NCBI RefSeq assembly: GCF_002872335.1
Contig: NZ_NJAG01000016.1
Span: 62,001-126,000, forward strand
From: Siphonobacter sp. BAB-5405
GTDB lineage: Bacteria; Bacteroidota; Bacteroidia; Cytophagales; Spirosomataceae
Length of the DNA: 64,000 nt
Direction: 5' to 3'
In this document: positions 18,311 through 27,209 of the stretch, in pieces
How positions within the stretch are numbered: position 1 is the first letter of the stretch
How the letters are laid out: the number at the start of each line of letters is the position of its first letter
Translations under genes and position numbers: made by a program
The notes under the pieces: generated by a model
The model's input: only the letters and a program-made list of their open reading frames with translations
Databases searched by the model: none
Told to the model about the DNA's origin: nothing

Positions 18311-19168
18311 ATGCTCTTTATGTCAGGACTCAAGTACGCCGCCGTTTTTCTGTTGACTTTTGCTGTTGCCCCGCTGGCTCATGCGTTCATGGTTTCTGAT
18401 TCGTTACGATTACGGGAAGAAGTTCAAACCGACACCCTACCGCCGGGCGTTGAAAATTTTCCGAGCCTAATTCAGGTAACTCGCCCACCCGCCGATACGC
18501 TCAAACACTTTACCTACGCTATTACCCTGGGCGGTGATTACCGAAGCGGCAATGTGCAGCGGAGTTTGTATACGCTGGTCACGTCGTTTGATTACTTTAA
18601 TCCCAAATCTATTCTGGGTTTATATACGTCCCCGCGGTATACCTATGGTACCATTAACAAGGAATTGCAGGAACGGGAGCTATTTGTGGATCTAAACGCT
18701 ACCTTATGGTACAATCAGCACGATGTGTATCTGATGGGATTTGGGGTACATGAGGAAAGTAACCTTCGACAGATTTCTAATCGCTGGTACGGAGGAGCGG
18801 GTTTTGGCTGGCGAGTTCTGGGCGGAAGAAAAGTGCCTAATACGCTGGTAAAAATCTCCATGACGAATGCAATTATTTTCGAATACACCGACTTTCTAAA
18901 CGCTGAAGATGTTCGAGTGATTCGTAACTCTACCCGTATTCGGGTTGGTCTTACCAAAGATAAACTCGCCTTCAATAGTACCGTCTTCGTACAGCCCGCT
19001 TTGAACATGGCCAACCTTCGCTGGAGTTCGCTGAGTACGCTGGCTTATGCATTAGGCAAACGGCTCGCTCTTTCGCTGACGGCGGATCATACCTATGAAA
19101 GTGTGGTACTACCGGGGAAGAGACGTACGGATTTTCACTGGGCGATTGGGTTGACGTTTAAGAACTAA
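18311..19168 (+). CDS. DUF481-like outer-membrane beta-barrel protein
   Basis: 285 residues from ATG 18311 (ATG 18320 also possible). A signal peptide (about 1-25, ending PLAHA) is followed by a short linker and a run of amphipathic strands typical of a small barrel (TYAITLGGDYRSGNVQRSLY, YTSPRYTYGTIN, WYGGAGFGWRV, TRIRVGLT) ending in ...HWAIGLTFKN. Organisation and repeated GxxY/F strands resemble DUF481 (salt-induced outer-membrane protein) but the match is by eye. Function unknown. Confidence 0.65.
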   Translation: MLFMSGLKYAAVFLLTFAVAPLAHAFMVSDSLRLREEVQTDTLPPGVENFPSLIQVTRPPADTLKHFTYAITLGGDYRSGNVQRSLYTLVTSFDYFNPKSILGLYTSPRYTYGTINKELQERELFVDLNATLWYNQHDVYLMGFGVHEESNLRQISNRWYGGAGFGWRVLGGRKVPNTLVKISMTNAIIFEYTDFLNAEDVRVIRNSTRIRVGLTKDKLAFNSTVFVQPALNMANLRWSSLSTLAYALGKRLALSLTADHTYESVVLPGKRRTDFHWAIGLTFKN

Positions 19169-19185
19169 TGAGGTAGGTGCAGGTG

Positions 19186-19231
19186 CCCCGCATTGCATGC
19201 GGGGCTAATCAAATTGAACCCCTCCGGGGTT
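19186..19231 (+). repeat. REP-like palindromic unit, copy 1
   Basis: 46-bp unit made of two hairpins: CCCCGCATtgCATGCGGGG, then CTAATnnnnnnTG and AACCCCTCCGGGGTT. The same unit occurs at 19375-19420 and, reversed, at 52434-52479. Confidence 0.75.
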
Positions 19232-19322
19232 AGGTATAGAACTGCACGTTTCTAGCCGATACTTGTCATTGAAATGTTGGGTCCTCATCTTACCGTTTCC
19301 ATATCGAAGTGCGGTAACGCCA

Positions 19323-19420
19323 GCGGGACGGGTTATCCGTAGCATCCGCTACGAACTTTTCGAGCTGTTCGAGTCCCCGCATTACATGCGGGGCTATGCG
19401 TATTGCACCCCTTCGGGGTT
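19323..19420 (+). repeat. Composite REP-like repeat, copy 2
   Basis: Two conserved units are joined. Unit A (19323-19353) is GCGGGACGGGTT-n-TC-nn-TAGCATnnGCTACG with a TAGCATccGCTA palindrome. A 21-bp spacer follows, then unit B (19375-19420) CCCCGCATtaCATGCGGGG...CCCCTTCGGGGTT. The same A-B pair occurs reversed at 52434-52553 with a 43-bp spacer. These account for most of the 19169-19502 spacer, and no gene is seen there. Confidence 0.75.
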
Positions 19421-19502
19421 GGGCACTAGGGAGGACAGAACTACTGGTGCTCGTTTCTAATTGCTTTGTTTCTACGAACACCCATCAAACCTTTCCTTGA
19501 AC

Positions 19503-20156
19503 TTACTCCGAGACAATCCGACCGTCCAGCATTTCCAGCTTGCGATCGGCCATTTGGGCGAGTTCTTCATTGTGCGTGACCAGTACGAAAGTCTGATTGA
19601 GCTCATCCCGCAACTGAAAAAACAACTCGTGCAGTTCCCGGGCGTTGCGGGAATCCAGGTTGCCGGAGGGCTCATCGGCGAAAATTACGGCGGGCGAATT
19701 AATCAGGGCTCTAGCCACGGCCACCCGCTGTTGCTCACCCCCGGAAAGCTGACTGGGATAGTGTTTTTCCCGATGCGAAAGACCCAGTTTCCCCAGTAGC
19801 ATCTGGGCTCGCTCTTCCGTTTGCTGCGTTTTACCGCCAATCCAGGCCGGAATGCAAACATTTTCCAGAGCTGTAAATTCGGGTAGCAGGTTATGAAACT
19901 GGAAGATAAAGCCAATGCGTCGGTTTCGAAACTCGGCCAGTGCTTTGTCTTTTAAACTACTGATTTCCTGTCCGTCCAGAAATATCTGACCGGAGTCGGG
20001 TCGGTCAAGCGTTCCCAACAGATGCAGCAGGGTACTTTTGCCCGCTCCCGAGGCTCCCACGATTGATACGATTTCGCCAGGCTGGATTTGTAAATCGATT
20101 CCTTTGAGTACGGGCAGGGCTCCGTATGATTTAACGAGTTGACGAGCTTCGAGCAT
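19503..20156 (-). CDS. lolD: ABC transporter ATPase, LolD-like
   Basis: 217-residue ATPase of the LolD/MacB class (MlotiK-type lipoprotein release or MacB export). Walker [10 protein letters not shown] is at 34-42, the ABC signature [15 protein letters not shown] and Walker [13 protein letters not shown] follow, with the D-loop and switch His (VTHN). Length and the EPSGNLD form fit LolD, which drives release of lipoproteins from the inner membrane for transport to the outer membrane. No permease (LolC/E) gene is adjacent, so partner assignment is inferred. Confidence 0.82.
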   Translation of the reverse strand: MLEARQLVKSYGALPVLKGIDLQIQPGEIVSIVGASGAGKSTLLHLLGTLDRPDSGQIFLDGQEISSLKDKALAEFRNRRIGFIFQFHNLLPEFTALENVCIPAWIGGKTQQTEERAQMLLGKLGLSHREKHYPSQLSGGEQQRVAVARALINSPAVIFADEPSGNLDSRNARELHELFFQLRDELNQTFVLVTHNEELAQMADRKLEMLDGRIVSE

Positions 20157-20448
20157 GAATGTTGAATCCTAAACTTTTGTTAAACGGAGGGTCCGGGGCT
20201 TTTTGCCGTCCTTCTCTTTCCGTATTACTATTCCGATGGGCCGAAATTCTTATCCCTTTCCAGAGCGAATAAGACCCTTATTACGATCTGTTTATCAAGG
20301 CCTTATCACTTCTACCCCCTTCTACTCCATCGGTCGTAGCTATATTTTGTTGAGCAAAGTTCCTAAACTTTGTCAAACATAACTCAAAGACTTTATTGAT
20401 TTCTCCCTAATTTTCGGGCCGTAAAGTGAAACCTCACTCAACTTCCTA

Positions 20449-21648
20449 ATGAACATACACGAATACCAGGCGAAAGAGATCCTCAAACGATACGGAGTCC
20501 GTATTCAGGAGGGCATCGTCGCTGACACACCCGACAAAGCGGTAGAAGTAGCCCGCGAACTCAACATCAAAACGGGTACGAAATGGTTTGTGGTGAAGGC
20601 TCAGATTCATGCCGGAGGCCGTGGTAAAGGCGGTGGCGTAAAACTGGCTAAAAACTACGAAGAAGTCCGTGAGAAATCAGGACAGATTCTGGGCATGCAA
20701 TTAGTCACGCACCAAACCGGTCCCGAAGGTAAGAAAGTACATAAGGTTCTGATTTCCGAAGACGTGTACTATCCCGGAGCTACGGAGCCCAAAGAATTCT
20801 ATCTGGCTATCCTGTTGGATCGTGCCAAAGCCTGTAACGTCATCATGGCGTCTACGGAAGGTGGTATGGACATCGAAGAAGTAGCCGAACACTCACCCGA
20901 GAAAATCATCAAGGAATGGATCGATCCTAAAGTGGGTCTTCAGGGCTTCCAGGCTCGGAAAATCGCTTTCGCTTTAGGTCTTGAAGGCGATGCTTTCAAA
21001 GAGATGGTGAAATTCATTGGCTCTCTTTATAAAGCATACATCGATACGGATGCTTCTCAATTCGAGATCAACCCCGTATTGAAAACGTCCGATAACAAAA
21101 TTCTGGCCGTTGATGCGAAAGTGAACCTTGACGACAACGCTCTGTATCGCCACACGGATCTGGCCGAAATGCGGGACGTTCGCGAAGAAGATCCTCTGGA
21201 AGTAGAAGCGGGTCATTACAACCTGAACTATGTGAAACTAGACGGCAACATTGGCTGTATGGTGAACGGTGCAGGTCTGGCCATGGCTACGATGGATTTG
21301 ATCAAACTGTCAGGTGGTGAGCCTGCCAACTTCCTCGACGTAGGGGGTGGAGCTAACGCCCAGACGGTAGAAGCAGGTTTCCGCATCATCCTGAAAGATC
21401 CGAACGTAAAAGCGATCCTGATCAACATCTTCGGTGGTATCGTTCGTTGCGACCGCGTAGCTACGGGTATCGTAGAAGCGTACAAAGCCATCGGTAATAT
21501 CCCCGTCCCCATCGTCGTTCGTCTGCAAGGAACGAATGCCGAAGAAGGAGCGAAAATCATCGATGAATCAGGTCTGGAAGTACACTCAGCGGTACAATTG
21601 AAAGACGCAGCTGATCGTCTGAAAGATGTACTAGCCACTGCATTCTAG
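20449..21648 (+). CDS. sucC: Succinyl-CoA ligase, ADP-forming, beta subunit
   Basis: 399-residue TCA-cycle subunit with an ATP-grasp N-terminus (MNIHEYQAKEILKRYGV, KAQIHAGGRGKGGGVKLA) and a C-terminal CoA-ligase domain (DVGGGANAQTVEAGF, INIFGGIVRCDRVATGI). With SucD it converts succinyl-CoA to succinate and forms ATP; sucD is not adjacent, as in many Bacteroidota. Codon use is strongly biased, suggesting high expression. Its 292-bp upstream spacer shows T-rich sequence but no clear promoter pair. Confidence 0.97.
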   Translation: MNIHEYQAKEILKRYGVRIQEGIVADTPDKAVEVARELNIKTGTKWFVVKAQIHAGGRGKGGGVKLAKNYEEVREKSGQILGMQLVTHQTGPEGKKVHKVLISEDVYYPGATEPKEFYLAILLDRAKACNVIMASTEGGMDIEEVAEHSPEKIIKEWIDPKVGLQGFQARKIAFALGLEGDAFKEMVKFIGSLYKAYIDTDASQFEINPVLKTSDNKILAVDAKVNLDDNALYRHTDLAEMRDVREEDPLEVEAGHYNLNYVKLDGNIGCMVNGAGLAMATMDLIKLSGGEPANFLDVGGGANAQTVEAGFRIILKDPNVKAILINIFGGIVRCDRVATGIVEAYKAIGNIPVPIVVRLQGTNAEEGAKIIDESGLEVHSAVQLKDAADRLKDVLATAF

Positions 21649-21694
21649 GGAGTTTTTAGTTTTCAGCGACTAGAAACGTAGATTGTCAAACAGA

Positions 21695-21730
21695 GAGAAG
21701 GCCGCTCGATGGAGTGGCCTTCTTTCTTTC
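21695..21730 (+). terminator. Terminator after sucC
   Basis: GAAGGCCgCTC pairs with GAGtGGCCTTC, followed by TTTCTTTC. Confidence 0.8.
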
Positions 21731-21774
21731 AATAGTTTTCAATCTTCTGTTTACAATTTTCAGTAGCTTCAAAC

Positions 21775-21817
21775 TAAAAAAGGAAAGGCCACTCTTTGGA
21801 GTAGCCTTTCCTTTTTT
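21775..21817 (-). terminator. Terminator for the leftward M48 gene
   Basis: AAAAAAGGAAAGGCcACTC pairs with GAGTaGCCTTTCCTTTTTT around a short loop. It is symmetric with A/T runs on both sides, so it can act on either strand. Confidence 0.8.
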
Positions 21818-21898
21818 GCAACGTTCGTAGTTTCAATTTTACCAAAATCGCTTTATTACAACAACTGAAAACGGTAAACCGAAAACTGCAAACTAACC

Positions 21899-22726
21899 CT
21901 ATCGGCGGGCGTAGTATTTCTCGGCTTCCGGCAACAGCTTCTTCAGATCGTTGATCCGTTGTTGATCTGAGGGGTGCGAAGAAAGCAGTACGGGAGGCTT
22001 CTGAGCATTCTTGCTGGCTTCGGCCATACGTCCCCAGAAGGTAACCGCCTCTTTCGGATCATAACCCGCCATCGCCATAAAGATCAGACCTAAATGATCC
22101 GCTTCACTTTCGTGCTGACGACTGTACCGCAGAATAGCCAGGTTAGCCCCAATGGGAGCCGCTACGTTAAAGACCGTACTCCAGACATTACGGGCCTGGG
22201 CGGGCTTGTTAGCATTGGCTACACCCAACGCCACCTGTCCACCCGTGAGCAAGCCCTGAGCTACGTACTGCTGACTGACGCGTTCGGACCCGTGCTTCGC
22301 AATGGCGTGCGAAATCTCGTGACCCATCACCGTAGCTAATCCCGCTTCCGTCTGAGCAACGGGAATCAAACCTGTATACACAACCACTTTACCACCGGGC
22401 ATACACCAGGCGTTTACCTGATTATCCTGTACCAGGTTAAATTCCCAGTTATAGCCATCCAGGTACTCGGGGTGCTTGATCTCATTAAAATACTTGGTAG
22501 CCGCTGCGGCAATTCGCTCGCCTACCCGCTTCACCATTTGCGTATTGGCGTTGCCGTTGGAAATAACTTTGTTAGTATCCAGAAACTGCTTGTAGCTCAC
22601 CAGAGCCTGCTGATTCATTTCTGCATCGGATACGAGTAATAATTGATTCCGGTTTGAGATAGGTACTCGACTACACGCCCATATCGTTGTAGCCAGTACA
22701 ATACCCAGGGCAAAGGTTCTTTTCAT
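21899..22726 (-). CDS. M48-family periplasmic metalloprotease lipoprotein
   Basis: 275 residues. A lipoprotein signal ends at Cys18 (TTIWAC). The zinc motif HExxH is His136-Glu137-His140 (VMGHEISHAIAKHG), and the third ligand Glu lies in the downstream QHESEADHLG motif, characteristic of BepA/LoiP-type M48 proteases. These proteases degrade or help assemble outer-membrane proteins. The C-terminal segment has the family signature SSHPSDQQRINDL. It is convergent with sucC. Confidence 0.92.
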   Translation of the reverse strand: MKRTFALGIVLATTIWACSRVPISNRNQLLLVSDAEMNQQALVSYKQFLDTNKVISNGNANTQMVKRVGERIAAAATKYFNEIKHPEYLDGYNWEFNLVQDNQVNAWCMPGGKVVVYTGLIPVAQTEAGLATVMGHEISHAIAKHGSERVSQQYVAQGLLTGGQVALGVANANKPAQARNVWSTVFNVAAPIGANLAILRYSRQHESEADHLGLIFMAMAGYDPKEAVTFWGRMAEASKNAQKPPVLLSSHPSDQQRINDLKKLLPEAEKYYARR

Positions 22727-22822
22727 GATTGTGGAAATGCTAAATGAGGAAATGCACTAATGAATTGTAAAGTACTTGTTAGAAAATCCTGTACCGAACC
22801 CGCAAAGTGCTTCGGGATCGCT

Positions 22823-22830
22823 TAGCTTTG
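22823..22830 (+). promoter_or_regulatory. -7 element for the FAH-family gene
   Basis: TAGCTTTG matches TAnnTTTG, 89 bp before the ATG at 22919. No clear -33 box. Confidence 0.4.
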
Positions 22831-22918
22831 CAGATAGGTCGGTTCAGCCTCCAAAAATGAGGAATAAAACCCACTTGATTGCTTTTTGATCAGTATTGTC
22901 TTCGAACATTCATCATTT

Positions 22919-23530
22919 ATGCGGATTTTTTGCATTGGGCGAAATTATGCCGAGCATATCGCCGAACTACAAAACGAGCGGCCCGCCGAGCCTGTTATAT
23001 TCAGCAAGCCCGATTCTGCCATTTTAAGAGAAAATAACGCTTTCTACCTGCCCGACTTTACGCAGGATGTTCATCATGAACTGGAAATCGTATTGAAAAT
23101 CAATAAGCTAGGCAAAAATATTCCGGTACAGTTTGCGGATAATTATTACGAAGAAATTGCTCTGGGTATTGATTTCACCGCTCGTGATGTGCAGTCCAAG
23201 CTAAAAGCCAAAGGACTTCCCTGGGATATTGCCAAAGGTTTCGACAGTTCGGCCCCTATTTCCAAGTTTGTGCCGAAAAGTCAGTTTCCGGAATTTCCCA
23301 GGCTCAATTTCAATCTTACCATCAACGGCGAAACCCGTCAGGTGGGTGACACGACGATGATGTTGTGGTCCTTTGGGGAAATTATTGCCTATTTATCGAA
23401 ATTCTTTACCTTAAAAATTGGTGATTTGATCTTTACCGGAACGCCCGCGGGTGTGGGTCCCGTACACATCGGTGACCGGCTGATGGGTACACTGGAAGGT
23501 CAGGAATTACTGAATTTCGAAGTCAAATAA
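22919..23530 (+). CDS. Fumarylacetoacetate hydrolase-family protein
   Basis: 203 residues from ATG 22919, which gives the family start RIFCIGRNYAEHIAEL. Metal-binding acids lie in HELEIVLKI and in GIDFTARDVQ. The KGFDSSAPIS and FTGTPAGVGPV signatures are conserved. The small single-domain FAH proteins (YcgM/FAHD1 type) act as acylpyruvate hydrolases or oxaloacetate decarboxylases. Which reaction this one catalyses cannot be said, and no catabolic operon surrounds it. Confidence 0.9.
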   Translation: MRIFCIGRNYAEHIAELQNERPAEPVIFSKPDSAILRENNAFYLPDFTQDVHHELEIVLKINKLGKNIPVQFADNYYEEIALGIDFTARDVQSKLKAKGLPWDIAKGFDSSAPISKFVPKSQFPEFPRLNFNLTINGETRQVGDTTMMLWSFGEIIAYLSKFFTLKIGDLIFTGTPAGVGPVHIGDRLMGTLEGQELLNFEVK

Positions 23531-23559
23531 TTCTACAGCCAACCTGAAACAACCCCGGG

Positions 23560-25431
23560 TTGGCTGATCCATTTTCTTACGTATTCGTCTTGCTAGCTCG
23601 TATTCTTTCGTTGGCCTGGGTACTAGCCTTTTCCGCCGCCGCCCAGCAACCGTACCTTTTTCCTATTTTACCCGGACAAACCGCTCAACTGGCCGGTACC
23701 TTTGCCGAGCTTCGGCCGCAGCATTTTCACGCAGGTATCGACATCAAAACCCAGCAACGCGAAGGACTTTCGGTACAGAGCATTGACCGGGGGTACGTTT
23801 CCAAGATTATCGTTAGTCGTACAGGATACGGCAATGCGGTTTTTGTTACGCATCCATCCGGCGAAACCAGCGTGTACGCTCACCTGCAACAGTTCAATCC
23901 GCGGATTGCTCAGTACGTGTATCAACAGCAGGTAGCCCGCCATTCACCCGAAGTAGTGCTCACGCCCGCTCCCAGTACCCTTCCGTTGCAACGCGGTGAA
24001 GAACTGGGACTTTCGGGTAATTCGGGGGGGTCCATGGGGCCACACCTGCACTTTGAAATCCGGAATGCCCAGGGGATCAACGTTGATCCGCTGAATTATT
24101 CCTTTGCAGAAGTACACGATAACATTCCCCCCGTACTCGAAGCTCTGGCCGTCCGTACCCTGGATGCGAATGCCCGGGTTGAAGGCCGTTTTGGTCGTAT
24201 GGAGTATGGCTTTATTAAGGAAGAATCGCCGAAACCTTCCGTACATCTGTATCGGTTGCGGGATACGCTGCGAATGATGGGTGAAATGGGGCTGGAATTA
24301 CTGGCGTACGATCAGAGTAATGGTTCGGCTTCCAAGAATGGACTAAGTTGCGTGGAAGTGCACGTGGATGGCCGCGAGCTGCATTTTCACCACCTGGCTC
24401 AGGTACCCGAAGCCTATACTGACGACATTAACATTCACACCGATTACGCCACGTATTTCGAAACGGGTCGCTTTTTCCAGCGTTGCTACAAAGCGGATGG
24501 CAACGACCGCGTACCGATTTATTCGCCCCGCGACGGACGTTTACGCGTCAACCCCGGAGCCGTTCATCAGGTGACGATTACTACCTGGGACCATTTTCAG
24601 AACAAATCGCAACTGCATTTTGTGGTGAAGGGCGATCCGAAAGAAGGCCGCTCCACTGATCCTTCCGTACGCTGGACGGTGGAAGAAAACTGGCTGGTGG
24701 TGAAAGGGGCTCTGGCCGATTCGTTACAGGTTTATCTGCCTGGAAAACTACAAACGTTAAGTCCGGCGTACCCCGGCTGTTACCTCTGGGATTTACGTCA
24801 GGGTCTGCCCGATTCCCTGGATACGGGGTCGCAGCTGATCCGGTTTTCGTTCGTGGGTACGGCTTATCCCAAAAAACCGGGACGACTTAGCAGGGACCGC
24901 CTGGAGCTGGAATGGAAGCCGGAAAGTCTTTACGATACCTTGTTTCTGAATCTTCAGGAAAAAAATGAAAAGCTACTGATTGGCGATCCGACGGTGCCCC
25001 TGAAGGGTAAAGTCACGATTCATTACCAGCCCGAAAGCCCCATCTCCGAATACGAGAAAACGGCCCTGTACCGGGATGGCGAACGGCCTGAATTCGTGGG
25101 CGGACAGTGGAAAGACGGCCGTATCCACGCCGAAACGCTGTACCTGGGCACGTACCGACTAGCGACGGATACGCTGGCTCCAACCATCACGCCGGTGAGT
25201 ATAAATGCCCGCCAGCTTCGTTTTCGCATTAAAGACAATTTATCCGGGATTAAAACCTGGCAAACCCAGGTCGGTACGGAAACCGTCATACTGGAATACG
25301 ACGCCAAAAATGATTTGCTGTTTTCGAAAATAAGGGAAGAAAATCGTCCTTTTCAGGGTGAATTACGCTTGGAAGTGACGGACAATTCAGGAAACAAAGC
25401 TACTTTTGAACGACCGAACCTCCATCCATAA
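23560..25431 (+). CDS. M23-family metallopeptidase with long C-terminal region
   Basis: About 623 residues; the start is uncertain because the frame opens with TTG at 23560 and no ATG precedes the hydrophobic signal (YVFVLLARILSLAWVLAFSAAAQ). The LytM/M23 domain (about 40-190) has the zinc motifs HAGIDIKT and GPHLHFEIRN. The remaining 430 residues are beta-rich and extracytoplasmic, ending ELRLEVTDNSGNKATF. M23 enzymes cut peptidoglycan cross-links, or regulate amidases when a ligand is lost. In this case the HxH and the first His-x3-Asp are present, so it may be active. It starts 29 bp after the FAH gene. Confidence 0.87.
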   Translation: MADPFSYVFVLLARILSLAWVLAFSAAAQQPYLFPILPGQTAQLAGTFAELRPQHFHAGIDIKTQQREGLSVQSIDRGYVSKIIVSRTGYGNAVFVTHPSGETSVYAHLQQFNPRIAQYVYQQQVARHSPEVVLTPAPSTLPLQRGEELGLSGNSGGSMGPHLHFEIRNAQGINVDPLNYSFAEVHDNIPPVLEALAVRTLDANARVEGRFGRMEYGFIKEESPKPSVHLYRLRDTLRMMGEMGLELLAYDQSNGSASKNGLSCVEVHVDGRELHFHHLAQVPEAYTDDINIHTDYATYFETGRFFQRCYKADGNDRVPIYSPRDGRLRVNPGAVHQVTITTWDHFQNKSQLHFVVKGDPKEGRSTDPSVRWTVEENWLVVKGALADSLQVYLPGKLQTLSPAYPGCYLWDLRQGLPDSLDTGSQLIRFSFVGTAYPKKPGRLSRDRLELEWKPESLYDTLFLNLQEKNEKLLIGDPTVPLKGKVTIHYQPESPISEYEKTALYRDGERPEFVGGQWKDGRIHAETLYLGTYRLATDTLAPTITPVSINARQLRFRIKDNLSGIKTWQTQVGTETVILEYDAKNDLLFSKIREENRPFQGELRLEVTDNSGNKATFERPNLHP

Positions 25432-25575
25432 ATCGGGGATGTCCGTCATTAGCAGGAATTGTTTTCGGATAAGAAAAGAAGAAATTTTCCGATCCCGGTA
25501 CGATTCCAGCCATACCCTTTTTAGTTTAGCAGGAATGGAAGTTACTGCTTTCCATTCCTAAAGCCTTACGTATCT

Positions 25576-26031
25576 ATGTCTCTTCAAACTGGCGATCAGG
25601 CTCCGGCCTTTGAAGCAGCCGACCAGAATGGTCAACTCGTGAAACTCAGTGATTTCGCCGGAAAGAAGGTAGTCCTGTATTTTTACCCCAAAGATGATAC
25701 GCCGGGTTGCACGGCTCAGGCCTGCAACCTCCGCGATAACTACGAAAGCCTGTTACAGGCGGGTTATGTCGTCCTGGGCGTTAGCGTAGACGATGAGAAA
25801 TCGCACCAGAAGTTCATTAAAAAATACGAGCTGCCCTTCCCCTTGCTGGCTGATGCCGACCATAAAATCGTGGAAGCCTACGGCGTCTGGGTGGAAAAAA
25901 ACATGTACGGCAAAACCTACATGGGTACGGCACGGACGACTTTCGTGATTGATGAATCCGGAAAAATTGCCCAGATCATCCGCAAAGTTGACACCAAGGA
26001 CCACACCAGTCAGATTTTGCAATCGGCGTAA
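25576..26031 (+). CDS. bcp: Thioredoxin-dependent thiol peroxidase (Bcp/PrxQ)
   Basis: 151-residue peroxiredoxin. Peroxidatic Cys45 and resolving Cys50 lie in DDTPGCTAQACNLRD, the five-residue spacing of atypical 2-Cys Bcp. The upstream FYPKDDTPGC and the GTARTTFVID region are conserved. It reduces hydrogen and alkyl peroxides using thioredoxin. Monocistronic by appearance. Confidence 0.96.
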   Translation: MSLQTGDQAPAFEAADQNGQLVKLSDFAGKKVVLYFYPKDDTPGCTAQACNLRDNYESLLQAGYVVLGVSVDDEKSHQKFIKKYELPFPLLADADHKIVEAYGVWVEKNMYGKTYMGTARTTFVIDESGKIAQIIRKVDTKDHTSQILQSA

Positions 26032-26135
26032 GTTTGTGTCGATTTCACACAGGTAATTTATCATTTAGTTATAGGGTTTGACTGGACTAAAGTACTCGTT
26101 TAAGCAGGCCCCTTTGTTTTCGCTTATCTACACAT

Positions 26136-26984
26136 ATGAATCTTCAGGAAATTGCTTCTCAGGTTCGTCGTGACATCGTCCGGATGGTACACGGCGTCAA
26201 ATCAGGTCACCCCGGTGGATCATTAGGTTGTACGGACCTGCTGGTGAGTCTGTATTTCAAACACATGGATTTGAAAACCGACGAAAACGGCCAGGTGGTA
26301 TTTAACATGGACGGAAACGGTGAAGATCTTTTCTTCCTGTCCAACGGTCACATCTCCCCGGTTTTGTATTCCGTTCTGGCTCATCGCGGCTACTTCCCAC
26401 CCGCCGAGCTGGCTACCTTCCGTAAACTCGACTCGCGTTTGCAGGGTCACCCGGCAACGGCCGAGCATTTGCCCGGTATCCGCATCGCTTCAGGATCGCT
26501 GGGTCAGGGTCTTTCGGTAGCCATCGGTACGGCTCTAGGCAAGAAACTTAACGGTGATTCGCACCTCGTGTACGTACTCATGGGCGACGGTGAGCAGCAG
26601 GAAGGCCAGATTTGGGAAGCCGCTACGTTTGCTCCCCACCACAAAGTGGACAACCTGATTGCGTTCGTGGATTTCAACGGTCAGCAGATCGACGGTCCAA
26701 CAGAGAAGGTCATGAACAACCGCGACCTCGGAGCTAAATATGAAGCTTTCGGCTGGACGGTTCTGCACATGGACGGCAACGATTACAACTCCCTGGATAC
26801 GGTTCTCAGCGAAGCAAAAGGACTGACGGGTCAGGGTAAGCCCATCGTGGTCATTACCAAAACCGAAATGGGTCAGGGTGTTGATTTCATGATGCACACG
26901 CACAAGTGGCACGGTACGGCTCCCAACGACGAACAACTCGCCAAAGCCCTCGCCCAACTCCCCGAAACTTTAGGTGATTATTAG
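26136..26984 (+). CDS. Transketolase N-terminal subunit
   Basis: 282 residues carrying the thiamine-diphosphate binding half of transketolase: GHPGGSLGCTDLLVSLY, GSLGQGLSVAIG and the ThDP motif GDGEQQEGQIWEAA. The split N/C arrangement replaces a single 660-residue Tkt in many bacteria. It transfers two-carbon units in the non-oxidative pentose phosphate pathway. Its partner is the next same-strand gene, but 225 bp away. Confidence 0.95.
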   Translation: MNLQEIASQVRRDIVRMVHGVKSGHPGGSLGCTDLLVSLYFKHMDLKTDENGQVVFNMDGNGEDLFFLSNGHISPVLYSVLAHRGYFPPAELATFRKLDSRLQGHPATAEHLPGIRIASGSLGQGLSVAIGTALGKKLNGDSHLVYVLMGDGEQQEGQIWEAATFAPHHKVDNLIAFVDFNGQQIDGPTEKVMNNRDLGAKYEAFGWTVLHMDGNDYNSLDTVLSEAKGLTGQGKPIVVITKTEMGQGVDFMMHTHKWHGTAPNDEQLAKALAQLPETLGDY

Positions 26985-26988
26985 GAGC

Positions 26989-27207
26989 GTTTTCAGTTTC
27001 CGGTTGACTGTTTTCAGTTGTTGATTAACTCAAGGGTTTTCTCAACTTTGAAATTATCAATCAGAAATTGACTAGCTACTTCTTAATCCTGTACAGCGTT
27101 TGCAGTTTTCAATAGGCCATTCCTGGTATCCTGATCGAATCAGATAAGGATTTACAAACTGGTCAGTATTTAACTGAAAACTGTAAACTCTAAACTGAAA
27201 ACTGACA
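26989..27207. repeat. Heptad-bounded intergenic element B, between the transketolase halves
   Basis: The left arm (26989-27019) contains GTTTTCA-type words 5 bp after the tktN stop. The right arm is five phased 7-mers, ACTGAAA ACTGTAA ACTCTAA ACTGAAA ACTGACA (27173-27207), ending 2 bp before the next ATG. An internal 20-mer (27098-27117, GTTTGCaGTTTTCAATAGGC) recurs with one mismatch in element G. Confidence 0.65.
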
Positions 27208-27209
27208 CA

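Larger units (their letters stand above)
21650..21898. repeat. Heptad-bounded intergenic element A
   Basis: The left arm after the sucC stop reads GAGTTTTTAGTTTTCAG. The right arm before the M48 gene's 3' end is five exact-phase 7-mers at 21864-21898: ACTGAAA ACGGTAA ACCGAAA ACTGCAA ACTAACC. Two terminator hairpins and more TTTTCA-type words (about 21735-21765) lie between. The arms are inverted relative to each other. Confidence 0.6.
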
